Shown: positions 7,323 through 16,076 of the stretch, one piece after another
How the letters are laid out: every line of letters begins with the position of its first letter
How positions within the stretch are numbered: position 1 is the first letter of the stretch
Source: an uncultured Clostridia bacterium
GTDB lineage: Bacteria; Bacillota; Clostridia; Oscillospirales; Ruminococcaceae
Length of the DNA: 64,000 bases
Assembly (NCBI GenBank): GCA_947627465.1
Contig: CANQWD010000012.1
Span: 1-64,000, forward strand
Reading direction: 5' to 3'
The notes under the pieces: model-generated
The model's database searches: none
The model's input: only the letters and a program-made list of their open reading frames with translations
What the model was told of the DNA's origin: nothing
Program-made: the position numbers and the translations under genes

Positions 7323-8714
7323 TTATTTTATAGGTGAGTTTTCGGTTTCGGTGAAAAATTTCTTCTGTTTGATCTTCAGCTTGCGCCAAACGACGAACCA
7401 ACAGACGATATGCGCCAAAAGCGTTATGCACCACGTTATCGGATATGAGATGTAAACGGTGGTTATTTTGTGATACTCGGGTATTTGAAAGATCGTTGCG
7501 ATCCAAAGAATACGAAGTCCGCAGGCGCCGATAAGCGACACTATCATCGGCATGATCGAGTAACCTATACCGCGCAGCATACCCACCATAACGTCCATAC
7601 AGCCGCACAGCGCGTAGGTGGTGACGATTATCCCCAAGCGCACCATTCCCGCCTCAATGACTTCCGCGCTGTTTGAGTATATCGACAAAAGCGGGTGTCC
7701 GAGAAAATATGCCGTCATACCGAGCACCAGCCCCGTAACGATAACGCAGCCTTGAGAGCACAGCAAAATTCGCGGTATTCTGCGGTATTTCTTCGCTCCG
7801 ACATTCTGCCCCGTAAAGGAAATGGCGGCTTGATAGAACGTGTTCATTGCCATATAAATGAAGCCCTCTATCGATTGAGCGGCGGAATTTCCCGAAACGA
7901 CCGTTTCCCCGAAAAGATTTACCGAGGACTGTATCACAACGTTCGACAGCGAGAAGATAACGCCCTGAAAACCCGCGGGAAGCCCCACGCGAACCACGGC
8001 GCGCATTACAAGTCCATGGAGTTTCAGCTTGCGGAAGTCGAGGTGAATAGCGCCTTTTTCCTTGACTAAGCAGATGACTGTAAGCGCCGCGGAAACGCAT
8101 TCGGAGATCACCGTCGCGAGGGCAACTCCCGCAACGTCCATTTTAAACACGATGACGAACAGCAGGTTCAGCAGAACGTTCACAACGCCCGCCGTAATCA
8201 GAAAATAAAGCGGACGCTTGGTGTCGCCTACCGCGCGCAAAACCGCCGCGCCGAAGTTGTAAAGCATCATCGCGGGCATTCCGATAAAATATATCCGAAG
8301 ATATGTAACGGCAAGCGAAAGCTGTTCCGGGGGCGTTTCCATAAGCTCCAGCATTTCCGGCGCCAAAACCGCTCCGACAGCCGCCAGAACCGCTCCGCAG
8401 ATAACCGACAGCAAAACCGACGTGTGCACGATATCCTGCATATCATCCTTGGAGTTCGCTCCGTGGCTTCGCGCGGCTATTACGTTCACTCCGACCGACA
8501 GCCCTATGAACAGGTTGGTAAACAGATTGATAAGCGCGGTCGTGGAACCCACAGCGCCCATTGAGTTGTCTCCGGCGAACCGCCCGACAACGATTATATC
8601 TGCGGCATTGAACAGAAGCTGCAATACGCCCGAAGCCATTATCGGCAGCGAAAACCGTAGCATTTTCGGCAGAACAGCGCCGCTTGTTAAGTCCATCGTA
8701 TGATCTTTTGCCAT
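7323..8714 (-). CDS. MATE-family efflux protein, 463 aa
   Basis: A twelve-helix multidrug/toxin exporter of the MATE family, DinF/NorM-type. The N-terminal pattern (LTSGAVLPKMLRFSLPIM) and the internal twofold repeat are recognisable, and the length is typical. ATG 8714 is preceded by AGAAAGGGAA. An in-frame TTG at 8732 would overlap that site and is rejected. The substrate cannot be told. The gene is alone, with terminators on both sides. Confidence 0.85.
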   Translation of the reverse strand: MAKDHTMDLTSGAVLPKMLRFSLPIMASGVLQLLFNAADIIVVGRFAGDNSMGAVGSTTALINLFTNLFIGLSVGVNVIAARSHGANSKDDMQDIVHTSVLLSVICGAVLAAVGAVLAPEMLELMETPPEQLSLAVTYLRIYFIGMPAMMLYNFGAAVLRAVGDTKRPLYFLITAGVVNVLLNLLFVIVFKMDVAGVALATVISECVSAALTVICLVKEKGAIHLDFRKLKLHGLVMRAVVRVGLPAGFQGVIFSLSNVVIQSSVNLFGETVVSGNSAAQSIEGFIYMAMNTFYQAAISFTGQNVGAKKYRRIPRILLCSQGCVIVTGLVLGMTAYFLGHPLLSIYSNSAEVIEAGMVRLGIIVTTYALCGCMDVMVGMLRGIGYSIMPMIVSLIGACGLRILWIATIFQIPEYHKITTVYISYPITWCITLLAHIVCWFVVWRKLKIKQKKFFTETENSPIK

Positions 8715-8750
8715 TTTGTTCCCTTTCTTCAATACGTCAAAATGTCCGCA

Positions 8751-8789
8751 AACAAAACCGCTCTCTCATAACGAGAAAGCGGTCTTGTT
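8751..8789. terminator. Hairpin between the tRNA array and the MATE gene
   Basis: Two 17-base arms (8751-8767 and 8773-8789) pair at 15 positions around a five-base loop. The arm ends are T-rich in both directions. It lies downstream of the minus-strand tRNA array and is its likely terminator. Confidence 0.6.
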
Positions 8790-8829
8790 TTAAGGATTAC
8801 AAATGAAATTTAAGAAAATGGTGATTTTG

Positions 8830-8907
8830 AAGCTGTTAATCAGAGCCGAACGGAAAATTCGCGTTCGAGCGAATTTTAATGACCTCATCCTTACCAAGGA
8901 TGTGCTC
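8830..8907 (-). pseudogene. Truncated tRNA-Thr copy with T-arm insertion
   Basis: It matches the 3' acceptor strand, T-arm and anticodon arm of the neighbouring tRNA-Thr(GGU). It carries the same palindromic insertion as two other copies and ends at the D-stem (GTGCTC), where it joins unrelated sequence before the next unit. Without a 5' acceptor strand it cannot fold as a tRNA. Confidence 0.75.
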
Positions 8908-8915
8908 GGATAAAT

Positions 8916-8991
8916 TGGAGCTGTTAATCAGAGTCGAACTGATGACCTCATCCTTACCAAGGATGTGCTCTACCAACTGAGCTATAACAGC
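8916..8991 (-). tRNA. tRNA-Thr (anticodon GGU)
   Basis: A complete 76-nt cloverleaf is visible on the minus strand: acceptor GCTGTTA/TAACAGC, D-stem GCTC/GAGC, anticodon stem CATCC/GGATG with loop TTGGTAA (anticodon GGT), T-stem ATCAG/CTGAT with loop TTCGACT, and an encoded CCA end. It is the only intact member of a four-copy tandem array. Confidence 0.95.
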
Positions 8992-9012
8992 AAAATATTT
9001 TACAGCAACCTT

Positions 9013-9114
9013 TGGAGCTGTAAATCAGAGCCGAACGGAAAATTCGCATTCGAGCGAATTTTTAATGACCTCATCCTTACCAAAGATGTGCTCTACCAAC
9101 TGAGCTATAACAAC
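9013..9114 (-). pseudogene. tRNA-Thr copy with 28-nt palindromic T-arm insertion
   Basis: Same gene as the intact tRNA-Thr(GGU), but CA in the 5' T-stem is replaced by about 28 bases containing a 9-bp stem (AAAATTCGC/GCGAATTTT) and a 6-base loop. The T-stem can no longer pair fully. The acceptor has a wobble pair and a mismatch (GTTGTTA/TTACAGC). The anticodon loop is unchanged. Confidence 0.7.
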
Positions 9115-9135
9115 AAAATATTTTACAGTAACCTT

Positions 9136-9237
9136 TGGAGCTGTTAATCAGAGTCGAACGGAAAATTCGCGTTCGAGCGAATTTTTAATGACTTCATCCT
9201 TACCAAGGATGTGCTCTACCAACTGAGCTATAACAGC
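9136..9237 (-). pseudogene. Promoter-proximal tRNA-Thr copy with the same insertion
   Basis: Acceptor, D-arm and anticodon arm are intact and match the functional tRNA-Thr(GGU). The 5' T-stem carries the same 28-base palindromic insertion. The copy lies 123 bases upstream of the 9013 copy, matching its repeat period, and is first after a consensus promoter. It may be a dead gene or a transcribed tRNA-like RNA. Confidence 0.65.
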
Positions 9238-9291
9238 ATTTCATTTCAGAGGAACGACGGCGTAAACTGTCGAATTTCAACTGACTTAATA

Positions 9292-9320
9292 ATTATAGCA
9301 CACTGTTTTGAATTTGTCAA
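9292..9320 (-). promoter_or_regulatory. Consensus promoter of the tRNA-Thr array
   Basis: On the minus strand TTGACA and TATAAT are separated by exactly 17 bases, a perfect match to the housekeeping sigma consensus, about 55 bases upstream of the first tRNA copy. Confidence 0.85.
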
Positions 9321-9343
9321 GGGGTTTTTAAAAAATTTTTCTA

Positions 9344-9372
9344 TTGATTTTTTGGAAGAAATATGTTATAAT
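9344..9372 (+). promoter_or_regulatory. Promoter of the remA-gmk cluster
   Basis: TTGATT and TATAAT are separated by 17 bases, about 115 bases before remA. It diverges from the tRNA promoter; the two -35 boxes are 23 bases apart. Confidence 0.7.
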
Positions 9373-9486
9373 TATGATATATGGGTCTTGAGGGTCTTTT
9401 TTTGTTTTTTTACGGCTTTTTTCCCCCGATAGCTGCGGGGAAAAATCGGACGATACCATACCAAAGTATAAAGCGGGGGTGAGCGT

Positions 9487-9735
9487 ATGCGGTTACTTAA
9501 TATAGGCTTCGGAAACGCGGTGAATTCCGACAGGATAGTCGCGGTGGTAAGTCCCGAGGCGGCTCCCGTAAAGCGCGTCATTCAGACGGCAAAGGACGGC
9601 GGCACAGCCGTTGACGCCACCTGCGGACGTAAAACACGTTCCGTTATCATCTGCGACAGCGGTCACGTTATCTTGTCGGCATTGCGCCCGGAGTCGCTTG
9701 TCGGCAAAACCGAGGGCAAGACCGAGGAAAGCTGA
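9487..9735 (+). CDS. remA: RemA-like regulator (DUF370), 82 aa
   Basis: A small DNA-binding protein; in B. subtilis RemA activates matrix and osmoprotection genes. The family pattern is clear: MRLLNIGFGN, NSDRIVAVVSPEAAPVKR, a DATCGRKTRSVI core and HVILSALRPESL near the end. The slightly short length fits. ATG 9487 follows GGGGGTGAGCG. Position directly before gmk is conserved in Firmicutes. I infer the regulatory role from the family. Confidence 0.85.
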   Translation: MRLLNIGFGNAVNSDRIVAVVSPEAAPVKRVIQTAKDGGTAVDATCGRKTRSVIICDSGHVILSALRPESLVGKTEGKTEES

Positions 9736-9770
9736 TTTTAATACTGATTTAAATAAAGAGGTGTTGTATT

Positions 9771-10376
9771 ATGGCTGACGGTTCTCTTTTTGTTGTTTCC
9801 GCGCCTGCGGGCTGCGGAAAGGATACGATCTTAAACGAGCTGTTTAAGAAAACCGATATGGCGGGTTACGCGGTCTCGGCGACGACGCGTTCTCCGCGTG
9901 AGGGCGAGGTGAACGGCGTTCACTATCATTTTCTGACGCGCGCGGAGTTCGAGGGGAAGATCAAGAACGGCGAGGTGCTGGAATACACCGATTATTGCGG
10001 AAATTATTACGGCACGCTGCGCAAAAGCGTCGAGGACGTTTTAAGTTCGGGAAAGCACGCGATATTGAAGATCGAGGTCGAGGGCGCGATGAACATCAAA
10101 AAGCAGTTTCCAGAGGCGGTGTTGGTGTTCATTCTGCCGCCGAGCTGGGAAGTTCTGGAAAAGCGACTGCGCACTCGCGGAACCGAGACCGAGGATAAGA
10201 TAATCGAGCGAACGCGCCAAGCCCGCGCCGAGGTGACGTTCGCGAAGAATTACGATTACCTTATCGTGAACGACGATCTGGATGCCGCCGTGGACGATCT
10301 GCTAAGCGTTCTGAACGCCGAGAGACTGCGCTGCGTGAACAACGACGCGCTTTTGAGTAAATTCGCCGATGAATGA
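9771..10376 (+). CDS. gmk: Guanylate kinase, 201 aa
   Basis: ATP-dependent conversion of GMP to GDP in purine nucleotide synthesis. The P-loop reads APAGCGKDT (residues about 9-17) where the family usually has GPSGVGKGT. The GMP-binding region (ATTRSPREGEVNGVHYHF) and the lid (RLRTRGTETEDKI) are present and the length is normal. It overlaps priA by 8 bases. The rpoZ gene that often follows gmk is not here. Confidence 0.93.
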   Translation: MADGSLFVVSAPAGCGKDTILNELFKKTDMAGYAVSATTRSPREGEVNGVHYHFLTRAEFEGKIKNGEVLEYTDYCGNYYGTLRKSVEDVLSSGKHAILKIEVEGAMNIKKQFPEAVLVFILPPSWEVLEKRLRTRGTETEDKIIERTRQARAEVTFAKNYDYLIVNDDLDAAVDDLLSVLNAERLRCVNNDALLSKFADE

Positions 10377-12792
10377 TACTCCGCTTTACGCGCAAATCGC
10401 CGTTGAAAATACGCTTTACGCGTTCGATATGCTCTATTCGTATGAGATCCCCGAAGGGCTTCGCGGAAAAATATCCGAGGGACAGCGCGTTGTCGTGCCG
10501 TTCGGTCGGGGGAACAAAAAGCGGATAGGCTTGATCTTCGGCGTTACGGAGCGAAAGCCCGAAGCGAAAGCAAAACCCGTGGACGGCGTTGTCGATGAAA
10601 AGCCCGTGATTTCCAACGAGCTGCTTAAGCTCTGCGTGTGGCTGAAAGAGAACACGTTCTGCACGTATTTCGACGCGTTCAGGACGATTTTGCCGCCCGG
10701 ACTGGGATATTCGCTGAAAACGCTGTACGCGCTCTCCGAGAGCTTTTCCGGAGAGCTTGACGATAAAGAAAACGCGCTGCTCGGGCAATTGCGGAAAGCG
10801 GACAAGGGTACGTTTTCCGCGCTTACAGCGGAAAACCCCGCGCTTGTGAAGTCGCTTTGCGAAAAGGGTGCGCTTGTCAAGCAAACGTTGGCGAAGCGCC
10901 GCGTGGGAGACGAGAGCGTGCGTATGGTGCGCGTCTGCGGCGAGTTTGACGAGAGCTTAAAGCTCACGCCGAAGCAGAAAGCCGTCGTTGAGTTTTTGGA
11001 GGAGGTCGGCGCGGCAAGCGTTCACGAGGCGTGCTACGCGTGCGCCGTCACCGAAGCGGTGGTGAAGCGTTTGACGGAGAAAGGTGTTCTGGAAACGTTC
11101 GAGAACGCTGTTTTCCGCACTGATAACATCGAGGAAGCGTCCGAAAGCCCCGACAGCATTGTCTTTTCCGAAACGCAGCAAAAGGTGTTTGACGGTATCC
11201 TTGAACTGATGAACGATAAAGAGCCGCGTTGCGCTTTGCTTCGCGGAGTGACGGGCAGCGGCAAGACAAGCGTTTTCATAAGGCTGATTAACGAAGCGCT
11301 GAAACAGGGCAAAACCGCGCTTATGCTGGTGCCCGAAATATCGCTTACGCCGCAAATGGTCGCGAAATTCAGGCGGCTTTTTGGAAACGAGGTCGCGCTT
11401 ATGCACAGCTCGCTGTCGCTGGGAGAACGCGCCGACGAGTACCGCAGAATACGCGGTGGCAAAGCGCATATAGTAATAGGTACGCGGAGCGCGGTTTTCG
11501 CGCCCGTTGAGAATTTGGGACTTATCGTTATAGACGAGGAGGGCGAGGGAACTTATAAATCCGAAAGCGCCCCGCGCTATCACGCGCGTGACGTCGCTAA
11601 ACAGAGGTGCTTTGCGCAGAACGCGCTGCTGCTTCTGGCGAGCGCCACGCCCTCTCTGGAAAGCAGCTACAACGCTCATACAGGGCGGTATAAACTGTTC
11701 GAGATAGACGAACGCTATAACAACGCGGTCTTGCCCGACGTTTACATTATAAATATGCAGGAGGAGCGGAAGAACGGCAATATGTCGACGTTCTCGATGC
11801 CGCTTCTGCACGAGCTTGAGGAAAATTTGAAGCGCGGCGAGCAGTCGATTTTGCTGCTGAACAGGCGCGGTTATCACACGTCCGTGCGGTGTCTCACTTG
11901 CGGGAAACCGCTGGAGTGCCCGAATTGTTCCACGCCGATGACTTACCACAAGGTGAACGACAGCGTGATATGCCACTACTGCGGCTATTCGCGGCGGCTC
12001 GACAAGGTTTGCCCGAAGTGCGGCGGCAAGTATTTCAATATGAAAGGCGAGGGCACTCAGCTTATCGAGGACGAGATCTCCGAAATGTTGCCCGAAGCGC
12101 GTATCCTCCGAATGGACGCGGACACGACTTCCACGAAAAACTCCTATGAGCGCAATTTCACGGCGTTCGGAAACGGCGAGTACGACATAATGGTCGGCAC
12201 GCAGATGATTGCGAAAGGCTTGGATTTCCCGAACGTCACTTTGGTGGGCGTTCTGAAAACCGACAATCTGCTTTACGCGGCGGATTTTCGCGCTTACGAG
12301 CGCACGTTCTCGCTGATAACGCAGGTGGTCGGCAGAGCGGGGAGAAGCGGGAAAAAGGGCAGGGCGCTTATTCAGACGTTCAGCCCCGAGCATTATGTCA
12401 TAAATCTCGCGGCGGAGCAGAATTATCCCGCGTTCTGCGAACAGGAGACAGCGCTTCGCGAAGCGCAGTTTTATCCGCCGTTCTGCGACGTGGCGGTGTT
12501 CGGATTTTCCGCGGTGGACAACAACAGATGTTACGCGGCGGCGAAGAAATTCGTTTCAATGCTTATCGATAACTCCGCGCAGTTCGGCGGGCGCGTGCCG
12601 ATGAGAATACTCGGTCCCGCGCAGAGCGTTGTCGGCAAAATAAACGGACGTTACCGTTGGAGATTTATTATGAAGTGCAAAAACAGCCGATCGCTTCGGA
12701 AACTTATCGAGAACACGCTGAAAGCGGCTTATTCGGACGAAACGTTCAAGAACGTCGGTTTTTACGCCGATATCAACGGCAATACAGATTGA
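10369..12792 (+). CDS. priA: Primosomal replication-restart helicase PriA, 807 aa
   Basis: An SF2 3'-5' helicase that reloads the replisome at stalled forks. An N-terminal DNA-binding region precedes Walker A GVTGSGKTS (residue about 295). Motif II reads DEEG where the family normally has DEEH. YHARD follows, then a zinc region with paired cysteines (CLTCGKPLECPNC, CHYCGY, CPKCGG) and helicase motifs V-VI (GTQMIAKGLDFPN, QVVGRAGR). The start overlaps the gmk end (GATGAATGA). The coaBC gene that usually precedes it is absent. Confidence 0.92.
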   Translation: MNDTPLYAQIAVENTLYAFDMLYSYEIPEGLRGKISEGQRVVVPFGRGNKKRIGLIFGVTERKPEAKAKPVDGVVDEKPVISNELLKLCVWLKENTFCTYFDAFRTILPPGLGYSLKTLYALSESFSGELDDKENALLGQLRKADKGTFSALTAENPALVKSLCEKGALVKQTLAKRRVGDESVRMVRVCGEFDESLKLTPKQKAVVEFLEEVGAASVHEACYACAVTEAVVKRLTEKGVLETFENAVFRTDNIEEASESPDSIVFSETQQKVFDGILELMNDKEPRCALLRGVTGSGKTSVFIRLINEALKQGKTALMLVPEISLTPQMVAKFRRLFGNEVALMHSSLSLGERADEYRRIRGGKAHIVIGTRSAVFAPVENLGLIVIDEEGEGTYKSESAPRYHARDVAKQRCFAQNALLLLASATPSLESSYNAHTGRYKLFEIDERYNNAVLPDVYIINMQEERKNGNMSTFSMPLLHELEENLKRGEQSILLLNRRGYHTSVRCLTCGKPLECPNCSTPMTYHKVNDSVICHYCGYSRRLDKVCPKCGGKYFNMKGEGTQLIEDEISEMLPEARILRMDADTTSTKNSYERNFTAFGNGEYDIMVGTQMIAKGLDFPNVTLVGVLKTDNLLYAADFRAYERTFSLITQVVGRAGRSGKKGRALIQTFSPEHYVINLAAEQNYPAFCEQETALREAQFYPPFCDVAVFGFSAVDNNRCYAAAKKFVSMLIDNSAQFGGRVPMRILGPAQSVVGKINGRYRWRFIMKCKNSRSLRKLIENTLKAAYSDETFKNVGFYADINGNTD

Positions 12793-12804
12793 GAGGAAAC
12801 AGCA

Positions 12805-13284
12805 ATGGCAATGAGAGAAATACTTAAATTCGGTGAGGATTGTTTGAGAAAAAAGTGCAGACCCGTAACGAAATTTGACGACAGGCTCGGCGAGCTGCTG
12901 GACGACTTGGGTGAAACGCTTCTCGCTTCGGACGGCGTGGGGCTTGCCGCGCCGCAGGTCGGGATACTCCGCAGAGTGTGCGTGGTGAATATTCGCGACA
13001 AGCGCGGTACTATCGAGCTTGTGAACCCCGAGATCGTTGAGGAGTCGGGAAACCAAGTCGGAAACGAGGGCTGCCTTTCCGCTCCGAACGAGTGGTGCGA
13101 GGTGGAGCGCCCGAATAAGGTTATCGTGAAAGCGTTCGACAGGCACGGAAAAGAATTTACGATAAAGGGCAACGAACTTTTGGCACGTGCGTTATGTCAC
13201 GAAATAGACCATTTGGACGGCATTTTGTTTACGGACAGGGTAAAGCCGCTTCTTCCGAACAGAAAAGAGGGAGAGAAGCTTTGA
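12805..13284 (+). CDS. def: Peptide deformylase, first copy, 159 aa
   Basis: Removes the formyl group from nascent N-terminal methionine. All three metal/catalytic motifs are present: GVGLAAPQ (about residues 45-52), EGCLSAP with the metal-binding Cys, and HEIDH with two His ligands and the catalytic Glu. ATG 12805 follows GAGAGGAAAC. It is followed by a second deformylase that starts on its stop codon. Confidence 0.93.
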   Translation: MAMREILKFGEDCLRKKCRPVTKFDDRLGELLDDLGETLLASDGVGLAAPQVGILRRVCVVNIRDKRGTIELVNPEIVEESGNQVGNEGCLSAPNEWCEVERPNKVIVKAFDRHGKEFTIKGNELLARALCHEIDHLDGILFTDRVKPLLPNRKEGEKL

Positions 13285-13742
13285 TACTCGATATTTTGAA
13301 GTTCGGCGACCCCGTGCTAAGACAGCAGTGCGCCGAAGTCACCGAGTTCGACAAGGAGCTGTGGCAGCTGCTGGACGATATGTACGAAACAATGCAAAAA
13401 GCGGACGGCATTGGTCTTGCCGCGCCGCAGGTGGGCGTTTTGAAGCGCGTGGTGGTGATAGACGTGGACGACGGGCGCATTGAGCTTGTAAACCCCGTCA
13501 TAACGTTGATGCGGGGCGCTCAGTACGAGCCGGAGGGCTGCCTTTCTTTTAAGGGAAAGCGCGGCGTGGTAAAGCGTCCGAAACGCGTGAGAGTGACGGC
13601 GCAGAACCGTTTCGGAAAGCCCGTGAAATTTCGCGGCAAGGATCTGCTTGCGCGGGCGTTTTGCCACGAGATAGATCATTTGAACGGCGTTCTTTTTGAG
13701 GATAAAGTACTTGAGTGGGTCGAGGACGAGGACGACGATTAA
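13281..13742 (+). CDS. def: Peptide deformylase, second copy, 153 aa
   Basis: Second complete deformylase: GIGLAAPQ, EGCLSF (the family Pro/Ala position is Phe) and HEIDH. The start is taken as TTG 13281, overlapping the previous stop (TTGA), with AGAGGGAGAG upstream; no ATG is in register. An acidic tail (WVEDEDDD) is unlike copy one. The pair looks like an old tandem duplication, since they differ at many positions. Confidence 0.9.
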   Translation: MILDILKFGDPVLRQQCAEVTEFDKELWQLLDDMYETMQKADGIGLAAPQVGVLKRVVVIDVDDGRIELVNPVITLMRGAQYEPEGCLSFKGKRGVVKRPKRVRVTAQNRFGKPVKFRGKDLLARAFCHEIDHLNGVLFEDKVLEWVEDEDDD

Positions 13743-13772
13743 ACGCCGAAATTATTTTGATTGGGAGTAAAG

Positions 13773-14717
13773 ATGAGAGTTGTATTTATGGGAACGCCCG
13801 AATTTTCCGTATTAAGCGCGGAAACGCTCCGCGCGGTCGGGCATGAGATATGCGCGGTGTTCACGCAGCCCGACAAACCGAAAAACCGCGGCAAACAAGT
13901 GATGATGTCGCCCGTTAAGAAGTGGGCGCTGGAATACGGGTTTACGGTTTATCAGCCGAGGTCGCTGCGGAAAGGCGAGGACGCGGAGCAGAGCCTGAAA
14001 GTCCTTCGAGAGATAAATCCCGACGTTATAGTCGTTGTGGCTTACGGACAGATACTGCCCAAAGAGATACTCGATCTGCCGAAGTACGGCTGTATAAACG
14101 TTCACGCTTCCATTCTGCCGAAATACCGCGGAGCAGCGCCCATTCAGCGCGCTATTCAGGACGGCTGCACGGAAACGGGCGTCAGCACGATGAAAATGGA
14201 CGAGGGACTTGACACGGGTCGTTATATCATGCGCCGCAGAACCGAGATAACCGACGATATGACGGGCACGGAGCTGTCCGAGCTGCTGTCTAGGAGCGGC
14301 GCGAACCTTATCGCGGAGACGCTTCTCAATATCGAGACCGATAATTATATGCTCAATCGTCAGGAGTACTGCGAGAAAGCGACTTATGCCGAAAAAATAA
14401 CCAAGGAAGAACTGCGGGTCGATTTCTCGAAGCCCGCGAAGTTCGTTTACAATACTATCCGCGCCATGGCGGACGAGCCTTGCTGCTACACGTTTCTTGA
14501 CGGCAAGCGCATAAAGATATTCAGAGCGCGTATGAGCGGCGAGATATCCAAGCTGCCCGCGGGGAGCATAGCGAACGAAAAGACGTTCGCGGTAGTCTGC
14601 GGCGACGGAAACTGCGTGGAGCTTACCGAGATATGTCCCGAGGGCGGCAAGCGCATGACAGTTGACGCGTTTCTGCGCGGAAAAAAGCTGCAAAAGGGTA
14701 GTATCCTTGACAAATAA
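13773..14717 (+). CDS. fmt: Methionyl-tRNA formyltransferase, 314 aa
   Basis: Transfers formyl from 10-formyl-THF to Met-tRNAi. The N-terminal Rossmann fold starts VVFMGTPEFSV. The catalytic signature around INVHASILPKYRGAAPIQ (about residues 107-124) includes the conserved Asn, His and SLLP-like loop, and DEGLDTG follows. The C-terminal tRNA-binding domain is complete. ATG 13773 follows GGGAGTA. Confidence 0.93.
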   Translation: MRVVFMGTPEFSVLSAETLRAVGHEICAVFTQPDKPKNRGKQVMMSPVKKWALEYGFTVYQPRSLRKGEDAEQSLKVLREINPDVIVVVAYGQILPKEILDLPKYGCINVHASILPKYRGAAPIQRAIQDGCTETGVSTMKMDEGLDTGRYIMRRRTEITDDMTGTELSELLSRSGANLIAETLLNIETDNYMLNRQEYCEKATYAEKITKEELRVDFSKPAKFVYNTIRAMADEPCCYTFLDGKRIKIFRARMSGEISKLPAGSIANEKTFAVVCGDGNCVELTEICPEGGKRMTVDAFLRGKKLQKGSILDK

Positions 14718-14748
14718 TTATCCTGCTTATTGAAATGGAGGGTGAGAT

Positions 14749-16065
14749 ATGAGCGACGCTCGAACTACCGCGGCAAAGCTGCTGATAAGAATGGAAAGCA
14801 GCGGATCGTATTCAAATATATTGCTTGACAGCGCGCTTTCGGAAAGCGGACTGTCGGAGCGCGACAAGGCTTTTGCGGCGGCTCTGTTTTACGGAGTGAT
14901 CGAGCGGCGGCTTACGTTGGATCACATCATAGAACAGTACAGCTCTTTGCCGTTTTCAAAACTCGACAAAAACGCCGTGACGGTTCTGCGAATGGGGCTG
15001 TATCAACTGCTTTATATGCCGTCCGTGCCCGAGAGCGCGGCGGTAAACGAGAGCGTCAAGCTCTGCAAGAAGCTGAAGCTGTTTCACGCGACGGGTTTTG
15101 TGAACGCGCTTTTGCGGAATTTTCTGCGCGGCGGCAAGAAAATAAGCTATGATAATTTAAGCGGCGGCGATCGGCTTTCCGTGGAGTTTTCCTGCCCGAA
15201 GCGGCTTGTCGATAAGTGGATATCGGAGTACGGCGAGGAAAACGCGCGGCGTATTCTTGAAGCGTCGATAGGCGCGCCGCCGATCTACGCGCGGGTGAAT
15301 ACGCTGAAAACCTCCGAGGACGATCTGGTGCGGCTGCTGAAAAAGGACGGCGTTAAAGCCGAGGTTTTCCCGAAGCTTTCCGGGTGCGTGAAGCTTGAGA
15401 AAACGGGCGATCTGGAAAAGTGCCGGGCGTTTAAGGACGGGCTGTTTCACATTCAGGACGTATCGAGCCAGCTTTGCTGCTTGACGCTCCGTCCAATAGT
15501 GAATGAGACCGTGTTGGATATATGCGCCGCGCCGGGCGGAAAATCGTTTACAATGGCTGAACTTATGGGAAACAACGGGCGAGTGATAAGCATGGACTTG
15601 TACGAGCAGCGCGTAAATCTTATCGCGGACGGCGCGAAGCGTTTGGGACTTCGCATCGTGGAGCCGCGCGTCAACAACGCGGTAAGCTTTAACGAAGAAT
15701 TGCCGCAGGCGGACAGAGTTTTGTGCGACGTCCCTTGTTCGTGTCTGGGAACTATTCGCCGCAAGCCCGAGATAAAGTACAAGGACGAGGATATTTCCGA
15801 GCTGCCGCGGTTACAGAGGGCTATTCTGGAGATATCGTGCAAATATGTGAAGGTCGGCGGAACGCTGGTTTACTCTACCTGTACGCTTTCCAAAGCGGAA
15901 AACGAGGAGGTCGCGGAGGATTTCGCGAAAAGTCACGACGAATTTTCGCCGATAGTTCAGCCGCTGCCTTACGCGGACGCGCCGAATTCCACCATGCGGA
16001 CGTTTTTTCCCGATAAAAACGGCGGCGACGGGTTCTTCACGGCGGCGTTTCGGCGTGTTAAGTAA
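14749..16065 (+). CDS. rsmB: 16S rRNA m5C967 methyltransferase RsmB, 438 aa
   Basis: SAM-dependent cytosine-5 methyltransferase of 16S rRNA. An N-terminal NusB-like RNA-binding domain (about 1-140) precedes a Rossmann methyltransferase domain with the SAM site DICAAPGGKS. The two family cysteines lie in CDVPCSCLG and YSTCTLS. ATG 14749 is preceded by GGAGGGTGAG. Position between fmt and rlmN is conserved. Confidence 0.92.
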   Translation: MSDARTTAAKLLIRMESSGSYSNILLDSALSESGLSERDKAFAAALFYGVIERRLTLDHIIEQYSSLPFSKLDKNAVTVLRMGLYQLLYMPSVPESAAVNESVKLCKKLKLFHATGFVNALLRNFLRGGKKISYDNLSGGDRLSVEFSCPKRLVDKWISEYGEENARRILEASIGAPPIYARVNTLKTSEDDLVRLLKKDGVKAEVFPKLSGCVKLEKTGDLEKCRAFKDGLFHIQDVSSQLCCLTLRPIVNETVLDICAAPGGKSFTMAELMGNNGRVISMDLYEQRVNLIADGAKRLGLRIVEPRVNNAVSFNEELPQADRVLCDVPCSCLGTIRRKPEIKYKDEDISELPRLQRAILEISCKYVKVGGTLVYSTCTLSKAENEEVAEDFAKSHDEFSPIVQPLPYADAPNSTMRTFFPDKNGGDGFFTAAFRRVK

Positions 16066-16076
16066 GGAGTCGGTTT

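Noticed and set aside
8830-9237. Regularly spaced repeats suggesting a CRISPR array
   Set aside because: The repeat unit is a tRNA-Thr gene with a constant spacer; there are no unique spacers and no cas genes.
10957-12393. Long antisense frames, e.g. 478 codons opposite priA and 423 opposite ilvA
   Set aside because: They lie wholly inside well-identified genes and have arginine/histidine-rich translations typical of the reverse strand of GC-biased codons, with no ribosome-binding sites.
13194-13280. Longer start for the second deformylase
   Set aside because: It would lie within the first deformylase; the TTG at 13281 with an upstream AGAGGGAGAG is better placed.
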